Source: Deltaproteobacteria bacterium (GTDB lineage Bacteria > Desulfobacterota > Syntrophia > Syntrophales > Smithellaceae). From it: a stretch of 25,109 bases of DNA. A program made the translations under genes and the position numbers. The stretch lies in the NCBI GenBank assembly GCA_009668925.1, contig SBEK01000040.1:1-25109 (forward strand), written 5' to 3'. How positions within the stretch are numbered: position 1 is the first letter of the stretch; each line of letters opens with the position of its first letter. Below the pieces are notes generated by a model. It saw only the letters and a list, made by a program, of their open reading frames with translations. It ran no database searches and was not told where the DNA came from. This document shows, in pieces, positions 1 to 8,503 of the stretch.

Positions 1-10
1 GAGTCACACC

Positions 11-850
11 GTGGCTGAAACCATCATCGCCGATAAAAATCTTGTCGTCCGTCACCGGACGCTCGAACTCGTTGAACACTGGGCCATCGCTCTTTCGGGT
101 CTGGTGCTGCTCGTCACCGGCATCTTTGAACTGCCGGTAGCCAAACGCTATTACCTTATCGCGGTTCCGGGGCTGGGCTGGTCGGCGGATTTTATCACAT
201 CGCTTTATCTGCACTACGCCGCGGCCGTCGTCTTTACGCTCGCGGGAGTATTTCACATCGTCTATCACGGACTCCGGGGCGAAAAAGGGCTCCTGCCGCG
301 CAAAGGGGATGCCGCAGCCTCCGTGACGGTCATGAAAAGCTTCATCGGCCTGGGTCAGGAACCGCCGATGCCCAAGTATCTGCCGGAGCAGCGCTTCGCT
401 TACGCCGGCATGGCCGTGATCATTCTGCTGCTCATCCTCTCGGGGCTGGTCAAAACCTACAAGAATATTTATGCGCCGGACCTTTCGCACACGACGCTGC
501 TTTGGGCGACCTGGGTTCACAATATCGCCTTCGTGCTGTTCTTTCTGTCGTTTCTCGCGCACATGGCGGCTATCGCGCTTAGTCCCAACTGGCCGATGGT
601 GCGCGGCATCTTTACGGGGAAAGTCCGGCTGGACTACGCACGGCATCGCCATTCTCTATGGATGGCCGACCTGGAGGAAGCGGAATTTGCTCAGACACAC
701 GGGCCGGTCGGCGAGTCTTCCGTCATAGATGATAAACCCCTGGAGTCTGTTCAGACACAGACCGAAGACCAGGGGATAAATCCGGTAAGCGGGGAAATAC
801 AAAGAGCAGAAGAAACAGGTGCAGCAGACCGAAAGGAGACATTGCCTTAA
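11..850 (+). CDS. Formate dehydrogenase gamma-type cytochrome b subunit
   Basis: Integral membrane diheme cytochrome b of the formate dehydrogenase gamma / Ni-hydrogenase cytochrome b type, expected to pass electrons between a periplasmic or membrane dehydrogenase and the quinone pool. Four hydrophobic helices are visible, with histidines in the right places: H near VEHWAIALSG, LHYAAAV, VFHIVYHG, WVHNIAF and FLAHMAA. The last ~60 residues form a hydrophilic, acidic, Gln/Glu-rich tail beyond the usual family end. The GTG at 11 is chosen because GAG at 1-3 could end a ribosome-binding site, but the frame is open to the window edge, so the true start could lie upstream. Another frame ends in TGA at 16-18, which would fit the tail of an overlapping upstream dehydrogenase subunit gene. 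The family is confident; the partner enzyme (formate dehydrogenase or another) is inferred. Confidence 0.82.
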   Translation: MAETIIADKNLVVRHRTLELVEHWAIALSGLVLLVTGIFELPVAKRYYLIAVPGLGWSADFITSLYLHYAAAVVFTLAGVFHIVYHGLRGEKGLLPRKGDAAASVTVMKSFIGLGQEPPMPKYLPEQRFAYAGMAVIILLLILSGLVKTYKNIYAPDLSHTTLLWATWVHNIAFVLFFLSFLAHMAAIALSPNWPMVRGIFTGKVRLDYARHRHSLWMADLEEAEFAQTHGPVGESSVIDDKPLESVQTQTEDQGINPVSGEIQRAEETGAADRKETLP

Positions 851-948
851 ATGCGGCCACTCGATCACGTTTCCGGCTCATTGAGGATTTCCCATTTTTC
901 GCACGCATCATAGGCGATCTGATCAGTCTTTCGGGGTATCGTCCGCAA

Positions 949-1203
949 GTGAAGCATCGCCAGTTAAACGACCGCCCGAAACGCGCAGTAAACTGCTGGA
1001 AAAAATCAAACCCATGGGCGGATCTTTTTGCCCGAAACGTTCCGGATGCGGTTGCGAAGAATAAAACAATCATTATTGAGCCTTCGTGGTGGAGACGGAT
1101 CTGGAGACTTCAGCGCCTGTTTCCGGCGTCTTCCATCATTCTGATGCAGAAAGTTTACAAGCGGACGTTGGTCCAGCTGGGGCTCTGGCCGCCGCAGATG
1201 TGA
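949..1203 (+). CDS. Unrecognised small reading frame, possibly frameshifted
   Basis: This 84-residue frame from GTG 949 has no family I recognise. The same frame is open upstream through 841 and reads as plausible protein there (FRLIEDFPFFARIIGDLISL), but it contains no ATG, GTG or TTG. An AAAGGAG at 831-837 is followed by ATT at 841 in this frame and by ATG at 851 in another frame that stops after 20 codons. The real gene may therefore start at 851 and be broken by a frameshift, or use a rare ATT start at 841, or the frame may be chance. The product would be basic and Trp/Arg-rich (PSWWRRIWRLQRLFP), without a clear membrane helix. It lies directly after the cytochrome b gene and before the trp promoter. 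Confidence 0.3.
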   Translation: MKHRQLNDRPKRAVNCWKKSNPWADLFARNVPDAVAKNKTIIIEPSWWRRIWRLQRLFPASSIILMQKVYKRTLVQLGLWPPQM

Positions 1204-1234
1204 AACGCCGGATCGGTCATTCACAAAAAAACGA

Positions 1235-1263
1235 TTGACAGGGACAGGGCATCCTGTTATAGA
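1235..1263 (+). promoter_or_regulatory. Sigma-70 promoter of the trp operon
   Basis: A perfect -35 TTGACA (1235-1240) and a -10 TATAGA (1258-1263) are separated by exactly 17 bp. Transcription would start near 1270, about 20 nt before the trp leader peptide. ACTAGT lies at 1272-1277 near the predicted start and resembles one half of the enterobacterial TrpR operator, but no second half is seen, so repressor control is not claimed. Confidence 0.85.
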
Positions 1264-1288
1264 CGGCTCAAACTAGTAACAGGAATAA

Positions 1289-1372
1289 ATGAAAATGAAC
1301 ACATGTGCTGCAAAATTCAATTTGAATAACTGGTGGTGGTGGAACCTCACAGAGAGGATTATCCGCCGCTGA
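1289..1372 (+). CDS. trpL: trp operon leader peptide with four tandem Trp codons
   Basis: A 27-codon frame starts at ATG 1289 (AGGA at 1281-1284; a second in-frame ATG is at 1295) and ends at TGA 1370-1372. Its centre is four consecutive TGG codons at 1331-1342, in the context NNWWWWNL. Four adjacent Trp codons between a strong promoter and an intrinsic terminator, upstream of trpE, define an attenuation leader. Ribosomes stalling here when Trp-tRNA is scarce would change folding of the downstream RNA. The peptide itself is not expected to have a function. It is too short for routine gene calling. Confidence 0.95.
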   Translation: MKMNTCAAKFNLNNWWWWNLTERIIRR

Positions 1373-1391
1373 TCTTTTATAGGAAAAAGTC

Positions 1392-1431
1392 AAAAGCCGT
1401 GGAGACCCTCTCAGGACTCCACGGCTTTTTT
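1392..1431 (+). terminator. trp attenuator (terminator 1)
   Basis: A 13-bp stem (1392-1404 with 1417-1429) with a 12-nt loop is followed by a T run ending at 1431. Competing structures are visible. The Trp-codon RNA UGGUGG can pair with CCGCCG at 1363-1368 (1:2). That segment can instead pair with GUGG at 1399-1402, while GAGAGG at 1352-1357 can pair with CCUCUC at 1407-1412 in the terminator loop (2:3). This is the expected logic of Trp-codon attenuation: a stalled ribosome frees segment 2 to break the terminator. Confidence 0.9.
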
Positions 1432-1445
1432 GTTTGTATCCACCG

Positions 1446-1480
1446 AAAAGGCCGTGACGAAACTCACGGCCTTTTTATTT
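1446..1480 (+). terminator. Second tandem terminator in the trp leader
   Basis: A 12-bp perfect stem (1446-1457 with 1464-1475) with the 6-nt loop CGAAAC is followed by a T-rich tract. It ends only a few bases before the AAAGGAG of trpE. It is a second complete intrinsic terminator about 15 nt after the attenuator. TCCACCG at 1439-1445, just before its stem, can pair with UGGUGGA at 1337-1343 in the Trp codons (one G-U), which could couple it to leader translation. Confidence 0.85.
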
Positions 1481-1496
1481 TCCAAAGGAGTTGAAG

Positions 1497-3017
1497 ATGT
1501 ACTCACCCCAATTTGCCGAATTTGAAGCACTCGCCCGGAGGGGCAACCTGATCCCCGTTTACCGGGAAATCCTCGCGGACATCGAGACGCCGGTTTCTGT
1601 ATTAAAAAAACTGCGTCACAAAGATCATGTCTATCTGCTGGAAAGCGTCGAAGGCGGCGAAAAATGGGGACGCTACTCCTTTATCGGCGCGGATGCGGGC
1701 GTAGTATTCAAAGTCCGCGGCCCGCAGGTGATCATTCATGAAAAAGGACGCGTGACGGCAAGAGAACATCAGGGCGATCCGCTTAACGCCATGAGGGAAC
1801 TGCTCGGCCGGTATCAGCCTGTCGCCACGCCCGGATTGCCGCGCTTCTTCGGGGGTGCCGTGGGCTATCTCGGTTATGATATGGTGCGCTACTTCGAAAA
1901 CCTTCCCGCCGCCCCCCCAGATGACCTGAATCTGGACGAAGCCGTTTTGGTCGTAAGCGACTCTCTGGTGATCTTTGACAACATCCGCCATACGATCAAG
2001 GTCGTTGCCTGCGCCTATACGGAAGACGCGGACACCCCCGAAGACGCCTACCGGGCGGCCTGCGCGAAGATCGACGAACTAATCGGCCTGCTCGCCGCCC
2101 CGGCCGCCGCCCCTGCTCCCGGCACTCCGGTAAACGGCGTGGCTTTTGAATCGAACATGACACCCGACGAATACAAAGCGATCGTGGAGGCGGCCAAACA
2201 ATACATCGCCGCGGGCGACGTCATTCAAGTCGTTCTTTCCCAGCGTTTTTCCACACCCTGCCCTGCGGATCCCGTCGATCTTTATCGTGCGCTCCGCTAT
2301 ATCAACCCCTCTCCTTATTTGTTTTTCCTCAAACTTGACGAGGTGACGCTGATCGGATCCTCGCCGGAAGTCATGGTGCGTCTGGAGCAAAACGACGTCG
2401 AAGTGCGGCCGATTGCCGGCACCCGCAAGCGCGGCCGGACCGAGCAGGAAGACCGAGCACTCGCCGACGAACTGCTTTCCGACGAAAAGGAGCGGGCCGA
2501 ACACATCATGCTGGTCGACCTGGGTCGCAACGATCTGGGGCGGATTGCCGAGACCGGTACGGTGCAGGTCAATCAATACATGGTCGTCGAAAAATATTCC
2601 CACGTCATGCACCTGGTCTCCAATGTGCGCGCGCGGCTGGCCAAAGGCAAAGATGCCTTTGACGTCCTTGCGGCGACCTTTCCCGCCGGGACGCTCTCCG
2701 GCGCGCCCAAAGTCCGAGCCATGCAGATCATCGATGAACTGGAGCCTGTGCGGCGCGGCGCGTACGGCGGAGCCGTGGGCTATTTCAGCTTCAGCGGCAA
2801 CATGGATCTGTGCATCACCATCCGGACGCTGATCATCCGGAACAACCGGATTTTTGTCCAGTCCGGCGCGGGCATAGTCTATGATTCCCAGCCTGAATCC
2901 GAGCAGATCGAAACACAGAACAAGGCGCGCGGCATGCAGTTGGCCGTGCAACTGGCCGCCGGCGGTTTTGTTCTCGAAAATGGAAACGAGGGAGCGGCTC
3001 ATGATATTAATGATTGA
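1497..3017 (+). CDS. trpE: Anthranilate synthase component I
   Basis: Makes anthranilate from chorismate using ammonia supplied by TrpG; first step of the tryptophan branch. The 506-residue product has the normal family length. The N-terminal [16 protein letters not shown] segment and [12 protein letters not shown] carry the residues that bind feedback-inhibiting tryptophan in known TrpE proteins. The chorismate-binding core shows [35 protein letters not shown] and [19 protein letters not shown] 1497 is chosen over the in-frame TTG at 1491 because AAAGGAG at 1484-1490 abuts the TTG but is 6 nt from the ATG. The 3' end overlaps trpG by 17 nt, implying translational coupling of the two subunits. 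Expression should be set by the leader attenuator. Confidence 0.97.
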   Translation: MYSPQFAEFEALARRGNLIPVYREILADIETPVSVLKKLRHKDHVYLLESVEGGEKWGRYSFIGADAGVVFKVRGPQVIIHEKGRVTAREHQGDPLNAMRELLGRYQPVATPGLPRFFGGAVGYLGYDMVRYFENLPAAPPDDLNLDEAVLVVSDSLVIFDNIRHTIKVVACAYTEDADTPEDAYRAACAKIDELIGLLAAPAAAPAPGTPVNGVAFESNMTPDEYKAIVEAAKQYIAAGDVIQVVLSQRFSTPCPADPVDLYRALRYINPSPYLFFLKLDEVTLIGSSPEVMVRLEQNDVEVRPIAGTRKRGRTEQEDRALADELLSDEKERAEHIMLVDLGRNDLGRIAETGTVQVNQYMVVEKYSHVMHLVSNVRARLAKGKDAFDVLAATFPAGTLSGAPKVRAMQIIDELEPVRRGAYGGAVGYFSFSGNMDLCITIRTLIIRNNRIFVQSGAGIVYDSQPESEQIETQNKARGMQLAVQLAAGGFVLENGNEGAAHDIND

Positions 3018-3588
3018 TAATTACGATTCATTTACCTTCAACATCGTCCAGTATCTGGGGCAGATGGGCGAGGACGTCCGCGTATACCGCAATGACAAGA
3101 TTACGGCCGACGGCATCCGCAAGCTCAAACCACAGGCGATTTTTTTATCGCCCGGCCCGTGCTCGCCCGGAGAGGCGGGCATCACCGTGGATGTCATCCG
3201 GGAATTTCACACCGAGGTGCCGCTTTTGGGCGTTTGTCTGGGCCACCAGTCGATCGGCTACGCTTTCGGGGGCGAAGTCGTCCGCGCCGATCGTATCATG
3301 CACGGCAAAGTCTCACCCGTTGAGCATGACGGCAAGACGATTTTTGCGGGACTGCCGAACCCTTTTACGGCCGGTCGTTATCATTCGCTTGTCGTGCGCC
3401 CCGAAAGTCTGCCCGAATGCCTCGAAGTGAGCGCCCGCACGGCAGAAGGCGAAATCATGGGGCTCCGGCATAAACGCTTTCCGGTGGAAGGCATCCAGTT
3501 CCATCCCGAATCCGTGCTCACCCCGCAGGGCAAAAGAATTTTGCGGAATTTTCTGAAAACTCTGGGACGAAAGGAGCGTTCATCATGA
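3001..3588 (+). CDS. trpG: Anthranilate synthase component II (glutamine amidotransferase)
   Basis: Class I glutamine amidotransferase that releases ammonia from glutamine for TrpE. The 195-residue product begins [14 protein letters not shown], the usual TrpG start. Catalytic Cys79 lies in [15 protein letters not shown], the oxyanion-loop segment is [12 protein letters not shown], and the His-Glu pair is in [14 protein letters not shown] 3001 has GAGGGAG at 2988-2994 with 6-nt spacing, inside the end of trpE. It is a stand-alone amidotransferase, not fused to TrpD as in enteric bacteria. Its stop overlaps the trpD start as ATGA. Confidence 0.97.
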   Translation: MILMIDNYDSFTFNIVQYLGQMGEDVRVYRNDKITADGIRKLKPQAIFLSPGPCSPGEAGITVDVIREFHTEVPLLGVCLGHQSIGYAFGGEVVRADRIMHGKVSPVEHDGKTIFAGLPNPFTAGRYHSLVVRPESLPECLEVSARTAEGEIMGLRHKRFPVEGIQFHPESVLTPQGKRILRNFLKTLGRKERSS

Positions 3589-4595
3589 TTAAGGAAGCCA
3601 TTGACAAGGCCGTCAGAAGAATCGATTTGCCGGAGGCGGAAATGATGGCGGCGATGGAAGAAATAATGGGCGGCGAGGCCACGCCCGCTCAAATCGGTTC
3701 GTTCATCACGGCGCTGCGCATGAAGGGTGAAACCGTCGAAGAAGTTACCGGAGCGGCGCGCATCATGCGGCAGAAAGCAACGCGGGTCAACGCCTGCGCC
3801 ACAACCGTTGTCGACACCTGCGGCACCGGCGGCGACAAACTCAATACATTCAACATATCCACAACTGCGGCTTTCGTCGTGGCCGCGGCGGGCATCACCG
3901 TCGCCAAGCACGGCAACCGCGCCGTCTCCAGCGCCTGCGGCAGCGCCGACGTCCTGGAAGCCCTGGGCGTCAATATCAGCGTTGATCAGGAGATCGTCGA
4001 AGAGTGCATTCAGCAGATCGGCATCGGCTTTCTGTTCGCGCCCAGGCTGCACGGCGCAATGAAATACGCCATCGGCCCGCGCCGTGAAATCGGCATCCGT
4101 ACGATCTTCAACATGCTGGGGCCGCTCACCAATCCGGCGGGCGCCACCGCTCAACTTCTGGGCGTTTATGATCCGCGGCTCACCGAAATGTTCGCCGATG
4201 TTTTGAAGAACATGGGCACGAAGCGGGCCTTTATCGTCCATGGTTCGGATGGACTTGATGAAGTGACTGTCACCGGTGAAACGCGCGTGGCCGAATTGAA
4301 TGACGGCGTCATCCGCACTTACAACATCCATCCCGGAGATTATACGGGAAAGATTTATCCGCTCGACGCTCTCCGCGGCGGAGATCCGGGAGTGAATGCC
4401 CAGATCACCCGCGACGTGCTCACCGGCAAACCGGGCGCTCCCCGCGACGTTGTGGTAATGAACGCGGCGCTGGCGATCGTCGCCTCGGAAAAAGCGCCGG
4501 ATATCCGCGAAGGCGTCAAAGTTGCCGCCGACTGCATCGACAGCGGCCGGGCGGTGAAGAAATTGCAGGCCTTGATTGAAATGAGCAACAGCTGA
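3585..4595 (+). CDS. trpD: Anthranilate phosphoribosyltransferase
   Basis: Transfers the phosphoribosyl group of PRPP to anthranilate. The 336-residue length is typical. Signature segments are [18 protein letters not shown] (GTGGD loop for PRPP pyrophosphate), [21 protein letters not shown] (anthranilate and metal site), [11 protein letters not shown] and GPLTNPA. The ATG overlaps the trpG TGA by 4 nt, and AAGGAG at 3571-3576 gives 8-nt spacing. It is followed by a 187-nt gap holding a hairpin repeat before trpC, the first break in the tightly packed operon. Confidence 0.97.
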   Translation: MIKEAIDKAVRRIDLPEAEMMAAMEEIMGGEATPAQIGSFITALRMKGETVEEVTGAARIMRQKATRVNACATTVVDTCGTGGDKLNTFNISTTAAFVVAAAGITVAKHGNRAVSSACGSADVLEALGVNISVDQEIVEECIQQIGIGFLFAPRLHGAMKYAIGPRREIGIRTIFNMLGPLTNPAGATAQLLGVYDPRLTEMFADVLKNMGTKRAFIVHGSDGLDEVTVTGETRVAELNDGVIRTYNIHPGDYTGKIYPLDALRGGDPGVNAQITRDVLTGKPGAPRDVVVMNAALAIVASEKAPDIREGVKVAADCIDSGRAVKKLQALIEMSNS

Positions 4596-4600
4596 TGTAT

Positions 4601-4663
4601 CCCCTTTCCTAAAGGGGGAGATAGGGGGATTTTGAAATCCTCCCCGACCCTCCTTGCGCCACC
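4601..4663 (+). repeat. 63-bp double-hairpin intergenic repeat, copy 1
   Basis: It begins CCCCTTTCCTAAAGGGG (first hairpin, loop CCT), then a GGATTT/AAATCC hairpin and a CT-rich tail. Copy 2 at 7542-7604 differs at only about two positions (4622 and 4655 against the matching bases of copy 2). It sits just after the trpD stop. Such G-run/C-run hairpin repeats are typical of dispersed intergenic elements; that it is dispersed genome-wide is inferred. It has no U tract, so it is more likely to stabilise or process mRNA than to terminate. Confidence 0.88.
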
Positions 4664-4782
4664 TCGTGTGACCTCGCGCCGCCTTCAGGTGGTCAGGTCA
4701 TCAGGTGGTTAAAAAAGAAGGCCATTGGGCCGTCGGCTCGCACCCGACCCGGCTTTAAAGAGAAAGCCGCACCGGAGATAGC
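4664..4782 (+). other. trpD-trpC intergenic remainder with small hairpin
   Basis: No gene was found. The stretch has a repeated CAGGTGGT/CAGGTCA/CAGGTGGT run around 4686-4708 and a 7-bp hairpin (4750-4756 with 4763-4769, loop AAAGAG) directly before the trpC ribosome-binding site GGAG (4774-4777). The hairpin lacks a T tract; it could tune trpC translation. Confidence 0.5.
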
Positions 4783-5562
4783 ATGATTTTAGACCGCATT
4801 ATTGAAACGAAAAGAGAAGAAGTCGCGAGACTGAAAGAAGAAACGGATGTCTCGCGCCTGGCCGAAACAATCTCCGGACTTGCGCCCTGCCGTGATTTCC
4901 GCGGGGCCGTGAGCGGCAATTCCTGCGCCGTGATCGCTGAAGTCAAATGCGCGTCTCCGTCGCGGGGACGTCTGGTCGGACATTTTGATCCGCAGGCGAT
5001 AGCGAAAGTTTACGAACAAAACGGAGCGGCCGCGATTTCCGTGCTCACGGATGAAACCTATTTTTTGGGCCGGAAAGATGACCTGACGCAAATCAAGAAC
5101 ACGGTTCAGATCCCAGTTCTGCGCAAGGATTTCATTATTGATCCGCTTCAGGTCTATGAAACCAGAGCCATCGGCGCGGATGCCGTTTTGCTGATCGTTC
5201 GCGTGCTGGGTCACAGGCTGTCTGAATTCATTTCCCTGGCCGGAGATTTGGGGTTAAGTTCGCTGGTCGAAGTTCATTCACAAAAAGAGCTGGATACGGC
5301 CCTGGCAGCGGATGCGCAGATTATCGGAATCAACAACCGCAACCTCGACACATTCGTCACGGACATTAAGACCAGCCGCGATCTGAAAAAAATGATTCCG
5401 GCCGACAAAACAGTGGTCGCGGAAAGCGCTCTTAAAGATCGCGCGGACATTGAATATCTGATGGAGGCGGACGTTCACGCCTTTCTGATTGGTGAAGGGC
5501 TCGTTACGGCCAAAGATATGGGGCGGAAACTGCAGGCATTGCGGGGAGAGGTCCGGAAATGA
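4783..5562 (+). CDS. trpC: Indole-3-glycerol-phosphate synthase
   Basis: Cyclises and decarboxylates carboxyphenylamino-deoxyribulose phosphate to indole-3-glycerol phosphate. The 259-residue TIM barrel is monofunctional, not fused to TrpF. Motifs in order: VIAEVKCASPSRG (catalytic Lys and Glu of strand 1), VLTDETYFLG, VLRKDFIIDPLQVYETRAIGADAVLLI, LVEVHSQKEL, IIGINNRNL and VAESALK. The start has GGAG at 4774-4777, 5 nt upstream. The stop overlaps the trpF start as ATGA, so trpC-trpF-trpB form a tight coupled block downstream of the repeat-bearing gap. Confidence 0.97.
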   Translation: MILDRIIETKREEVARLKEETDVSRLAETISGLAPCRDFRGAVSGNSCAVIAEVKCASPSRGRLVGHFDPQAIAKVYEQNGAAAISVLTDETYFLGRKDDLTQIKNTVQIPVLRKDFIIDPLQVYETRAIGADAVLLIVRVLGHRLSEFISLAGDLGLSSLVEVHSQKELDTALAADAQIIGINNRNLDTFVTDIKTSRDLKKMIPADKTVVAESALKDRADIEYLMEADVHAFLIGEGLVTAKDMGRKLQALRGEVRK

Positions 5563-6215
5563 TTCAGGTCAAGATTTGCGGAATCACCAGGCCGGCCGAT
5601 GCTTTATGCGCCGCCGAAAACGGTGCGGCGGCCGTGGGCTTTATTTTCTATGCGCCGTCGCCGCGTTATATCGACCCCGCCGCAGCGCGGATGATCATTT
5701 CCGGACTGCCGCCGGCGTTGGTCAGAGTAGGTGTCTTCGTCAACGAAACCGCCGCGGAGGTCAAGCGGATTTACGACTATTGCGGCCTGGATATGATCCA
5801 GCTCCACGGAGATGAATCACCTGAATACTGCCGGCAATTCCCAAAAGACCGCCTCATTAAGGCCCTGGAGCTTAGGGGCAACGGCGATTTGAAAAGGGCG
5901 GCATCGTATGAGGCCGCGGCCATTCTGGCGGACAGTCGCCGCGCCGGTCTTTACGGGGGCACCGGGAAAACAGCCGATTGGGATTTGGCCTCCCGCCTTT
6001 TTCAACCGCTGATCCTGTCCGGCGGTCTCAATGAGGAGAATGTGGTGGATGCCATCAAAAAAGTTCGTCCGTCCGCACTGGATATCGCAAGCGGCGTCGA
6101 AAGCGCGGCCGGCAAAAAAGACCATGAAAAAATAGCCCGGTTCATGCGACTCATTCATCAGGCGGGTGCCGCTGTCGCGGCAACCGCCATTTTTACGCGA
6201 AGGGAAATCGTATGA
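5559..6215 (+). CDS. trpF: Phosphoribosylanthranilate isomerase
   Basis: Amadori isomerisation of phosphoribosyl-anthranilate to the TrpC substrate. The product is 218 residues. It starts [15 protein letters not shown], the strand-1 motif with the catalytic Cys. It continues with [26 protein letters not shown] (catalytic Asp region is later in the barrel), [12 protein letters not shown] and [20 protein letters not shown], the phosphate-binding end. The last ~15 residues ([15 protein letters not shown]) run past the usual end and overlap trpB. Both ends overlap neighbours by 4 nt (ATGA). Confidence 0.96.
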   Translation: MIQVKICGITRPADALCAAENGAAAVGFIFYAPSPRYIDPAAARMIISGLPPALVRVGVFVNETAAEVKRIYDYCGLDMIQLHGDESPEYCRQFPKDRLIKALELRGNGDLKRAASYEAAAILADSRRAGLYGGTGKTADWDLASRLFQPLILSGGLNEENVVDAIKKVRPSALDIASGVESAAGKKDHEKIARFMRLIHQAGAAVAATAIFTRREIV

Positions 6216-7393
6216 AGAACTTACCCGATTCCAAGGGACATTTTGATATTTTCGGCGGACGCTATGCGGCTGAGACGCTCATGCCCGCGCTTCTGGAACT
6301 CGAAGAGGCTTACAGCAGGGCGGCGAAGGACAGAGCTTTCGCCCGGGAATTCGCCTGGTATCAACGCGAATACGCGGGGCGGCCTACGCCCCTTTACCTG
6401 GCCAGGCGGCTGACGAAAACCCTGGGGGGCGCAAAAATCTACCTCAAACGTGAAGACCTGAACCATACCGGTTCGCACAAGATCAACAATACGCTCGGAC
6501 AGGCGCTTCTGGCCCGCCGGATGGGCAAACGGAAAGTCATCGCCGAGACCGGAGCAGGACAGCACGGCGTCGCCGCGGCAACCGTCGCGGCGCTCTTCGG
6601 GATGGAATGCAAAATTTTCATGGGCGAAGAGGACATCCGCCGTCAGGCGCCCAACGTCTTTCGCATGAAGATTCTGGGCGCCCAGGTCATTCCGGTCAAA
6701 AGCGGCACGGCCACGCTTAAAGATGCCATGAACGAAGCCATGCGCTACTGGGTGGGCTCCGTCCGCGATACGTTTTACATCATCGGTACCACGGCCGGAC
6801 CGCATCCTTATCCCATGATGGTAAGAAATTTTCAGTCCGTTATCGGCCGGGAAATTAAGAAGCAGATGACCAAAATGGAGGGTGGAAATCCCGACGAGCT
6901 CATTGCCTGCGTCGGCGGCGGTTCCAATGCGATGGGAACATTTTATCCCTTCCGCAATGAAAAGAACGTGGCCATGATCGGCGTAGAGGCAGCCGGAAAG
7001 GGCCTGGATAGTACTCTGCATTCAGCCAGCATCAGCGGCGGCCGGATCGGCGTTTTGCACGGCAATAAAACCTATGTGCTGCAGGATGAACACGGCCAGG
7101 TCCGGGACGCTTACTCCATTGCCGCGGGGTTGGACTATCCCGGCGTGGGACCCGAGCATGCCTACTTTGCGGCCAACGGTATAGCAAAGTATGTCACGGT
7201 GACCGATGAGGAAGCGGTGGAAGCTTTTTCCTTTTTATCCAGGCACGAAGGCATCATCCCCGCGCTGGAGAGCGCGCATGCGGTTGCCTACGCGATGAAG
7301 ATCGCCCCGCGAATGAAGAAAGACAAAGTCATTGTAATTTGTCTTTCCGGCCGCGGCGACAAGGACGCCCAGACGATTATGGAAACTCTGTAG
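6212..7393 (+). CDS. trpB: Tryptophan synthase beta chain
   Basis: PLP enzyme that joins indole (channelled from TrpA) to serine. The 393-residue product is a TrpB1-type chain. The Schiff-base lysine is K90 in [10 protein letters not shown]. Other motifs are [40 protein letters not shown], the PLP-phosphate loop [16 protein letters not shown] and [16 protein letters not shown] 6212 overlaps the trpF stop. It is followed by a 260-nt gap with a palindrome and repeats before trpA. This is unusual, because trpB and trpA are normally adjacent or overlapping. Confidence 0.97.
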   Translation: MKNLPDSKGHFDIFGGRYAAETLMPALLELEEAYSRAAKDRAFAREFAWYQREYAGRPTPLYLARRLTKTLGGAKIYLKREDLNHTGSHKINNTLGQALLARRMGKRKVIAETGAGQHGVAAATVAALFGMECKIFMGEEDIRRQAPNVFRMKILGAQVIPVKSGTATLKDAMNEAMRYWVGSVRDTFYIIGTTAGPHPYPMMVRNFQSVIGREIKKQMTKMEGGNPDELIACVGGGSNAMGTFYPFRNEKNVAMIGVEAAGKGLDSTLHSASISGGRIGVLHGNKTYVLQDEHGQVRDAYSIAAGLDYPGVGPEHAYFAANGIAKYVTVTDEEAVEAFSFLSRHEGIIPALESAHAVAYAMKIAPRMKKDKVIVICLSGRGDKDAQTIMETL

Positions 7394-7427
7394 GGCATGG
7401 TCTTGTGACTTCAGGTTGTTCAAATCC

Positions 7428-7457
7428 TGCAGGGAACAGTCGCGACTGTTCCCTGCA
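7428..7457. repeat. Perfect 30-bp palindrome after trpB
   Basis: Fifteen bases (TGCAGGGAACAGTCG) are followed without a loop by their exact reverse complement, centred on TCGCGA. It lies 35 nt after the trpB stop. There is no T tract on either side, so it is not a standard terminator. In RNA it would form a long hairpin able to block 3' exonucleases. It may be a dispersed intergenic palindrome of this genome; only one copy occurs in the window. Confidence 0.9.
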
Positions 7458-7462
7458 AAGGT

Positions 7463-7525
7463 TTCCCTCTCCTATCCCCCTGATGCCCTGAAGGTCGCGC
7501 GAGGGAGAGTTAGGGGGATTTGAGC
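7463..7525 (+). repeat. Degenerate third copy of the G-run/C-run repeat
   Basis: A C-rich left part (CCCTCTCCTATCCCCC) and the right part GGGAGAGTTAGGGGGATTTG resemble the repeat at 7542-7604, whose corresponding part reads GGGGGAGTTAGGGGGATTTT. The middle is divergent, and the second hairpin with the CT-rich tail is missing. It lies just upstream of copy 2, so the trpB-trpA gap holds one diverged and one intact element. Confidence 0.55.
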
Positions 7526-7541
7526 ATGACTCACGCGGGTC

Positions 7542-7604
7542 CCCCTTTCCTAAAGGGGGAGTTAGGGGGATTTTGAAATCCTCCCCGACCCTCCTCGCGC
7601 CACC
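7542..7604 (+). repeat. 63-bp double-hairpin intergenic repeat, copy 2
   Basis: Nearly identical to 4601-4663 in sequence, length and orientation, with the same two hairpins. It lies 50 nt before trpA, in the second of the two gaps of the trp operon. The remaining bases to the trpA start hold only a weak ribosome-binding site (AGGG around 7637-7640). Confidence 0.88.
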
Positions 7605-7653
7605 CTTAGGGGTTTGGAAGCGGGGAGCGAAGAATGATAGGGAAAATTGAATT

Positions 7654-8448
7654 ATGGGACGAATAGAAAAAAAATTTGAGGATCTGCGCGGGAAAAATGA
7701 AAAGGCGCTGATTGTTTATTTAACAGCGGGCGATCCGTCGCTCGATATGACCGACAAATTAGCCCTGCAGCTGGCCGATGCCGGTGTAGATATCCTGGAA
7801 ATCGGCGTTCCCTTTTCCGATCCGACCGCCGATGGTCCGGTCATTCAGGCGGCGTCTCAGCGGGCGCTCGCGGCGGGAACAACGCTTGCGGGCGTGCTCG
7901 GGATGGTGGCCGATATTCGCCGGACATCGCAGATTCCCATCGTCCTTTTCGGCTATTTCAATCCCATCTTCGCTTACGGCGTTGAGAAATTCGCGCGGGA
8001 TGCAAGCGAAGCGGGTGTAGACGGCGTGCTGGTGGTTGACCTACCGCCGGAGGAGGCGCGGGAATTGCGGATTTATACCGACGTCGCCGGGCTCGACTTC
8101 ATATCGCTTATCGCACCGACAACCGGCCGCGACCGTTTAAAGACGATTTTGGCGAGAGCTACGGGTTTCCTCTATTATATTTCCATCACCGGCGTCACCG
8201 GAACGGACGCACCGAAAATCGAAGAAATCGCACGCGAAGTCGGCAAAATCCGCAAACTCACCGACATGCCGATTGCGGTCGGCTTCGGCATTTCCAACGC
8301 GGCCCAAGCCAAAGAAATCGCGGCCGTTGCCGACGGCGTCGTCATCGGCAGCGCTGTGGTTAAACTGATCGATGAAAATCATGATCGGAGCGACCTCGCC
8401 GAAGTTGTTGCCGGCTTTGTAAGCCGGGTGAAGAAAGCGCTTCGGTAA
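7654..8448 (+). CDS. trpA: Tryptophan synthase alpha chain
   Basis: Cleaves indole-3-glycerol phosphate to indole and glyceraldehyde-3-phosphate. The 264-residue TIM barrel has the family's catalytic residues at E49 and D60 in LEIGVPFSDPTADGP, matching E. coli numbering. YLTAGDPS, VLFGYFNPI, LIAPTTGRDRL, YYISITGVTG and VGFGISN (phosphate site) are also present. The start has only a weak Shine-Dalgarno site, unlike the rest of the operon. After the stop, CCCTTC at 8460-8465 can pair with GAAGGG at 8480-8485, but there is no convincing T tract. Confidence 0.97.
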   Translation: MGRIEKKFEDLRGKNEKALIVYLTAGDPSLDMTDKLALQLADAGVDILEIGVPFSDPTADGPVIQAASQRALAAGTTLAGVLGMVADIRRTSQIPIVLFGYFNPIFAYGVEKFARDASEAGVDGVLVVDLPPEEARELRIYTDVAGLDFISLIAPTTGRDRLKTILARATGFLYYISITGVTGTDAPKIEEIAREVGKIRKLTDMPIAVGFGISNAAQAKEIAAVADGVVIGSAVVKLIDENHDRSDLAEVVAGFVSRVKKALR

Positions 8449-8503
8449 GCATTTTTGGCCCCTTCAGCATAGATCTTCCGAAGGGCAGCGCATCCGTTTT
8501 TGA

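Noticed and set aside
1271..1280. TrpR operator near the trp transcription start (AACTAGTAAC)
   Set aside because: Only one half-site resembles the enterobacterial operator, and no trpR gene is visible. Attenuation explains the control.
2079..4331. Long minus-strand frames opposite trpE, trpG and trpD (around 300 codons each)
   Set aside because: They lie antisense to clear trp genes, and their composition is typical of reverse-strand shadows.
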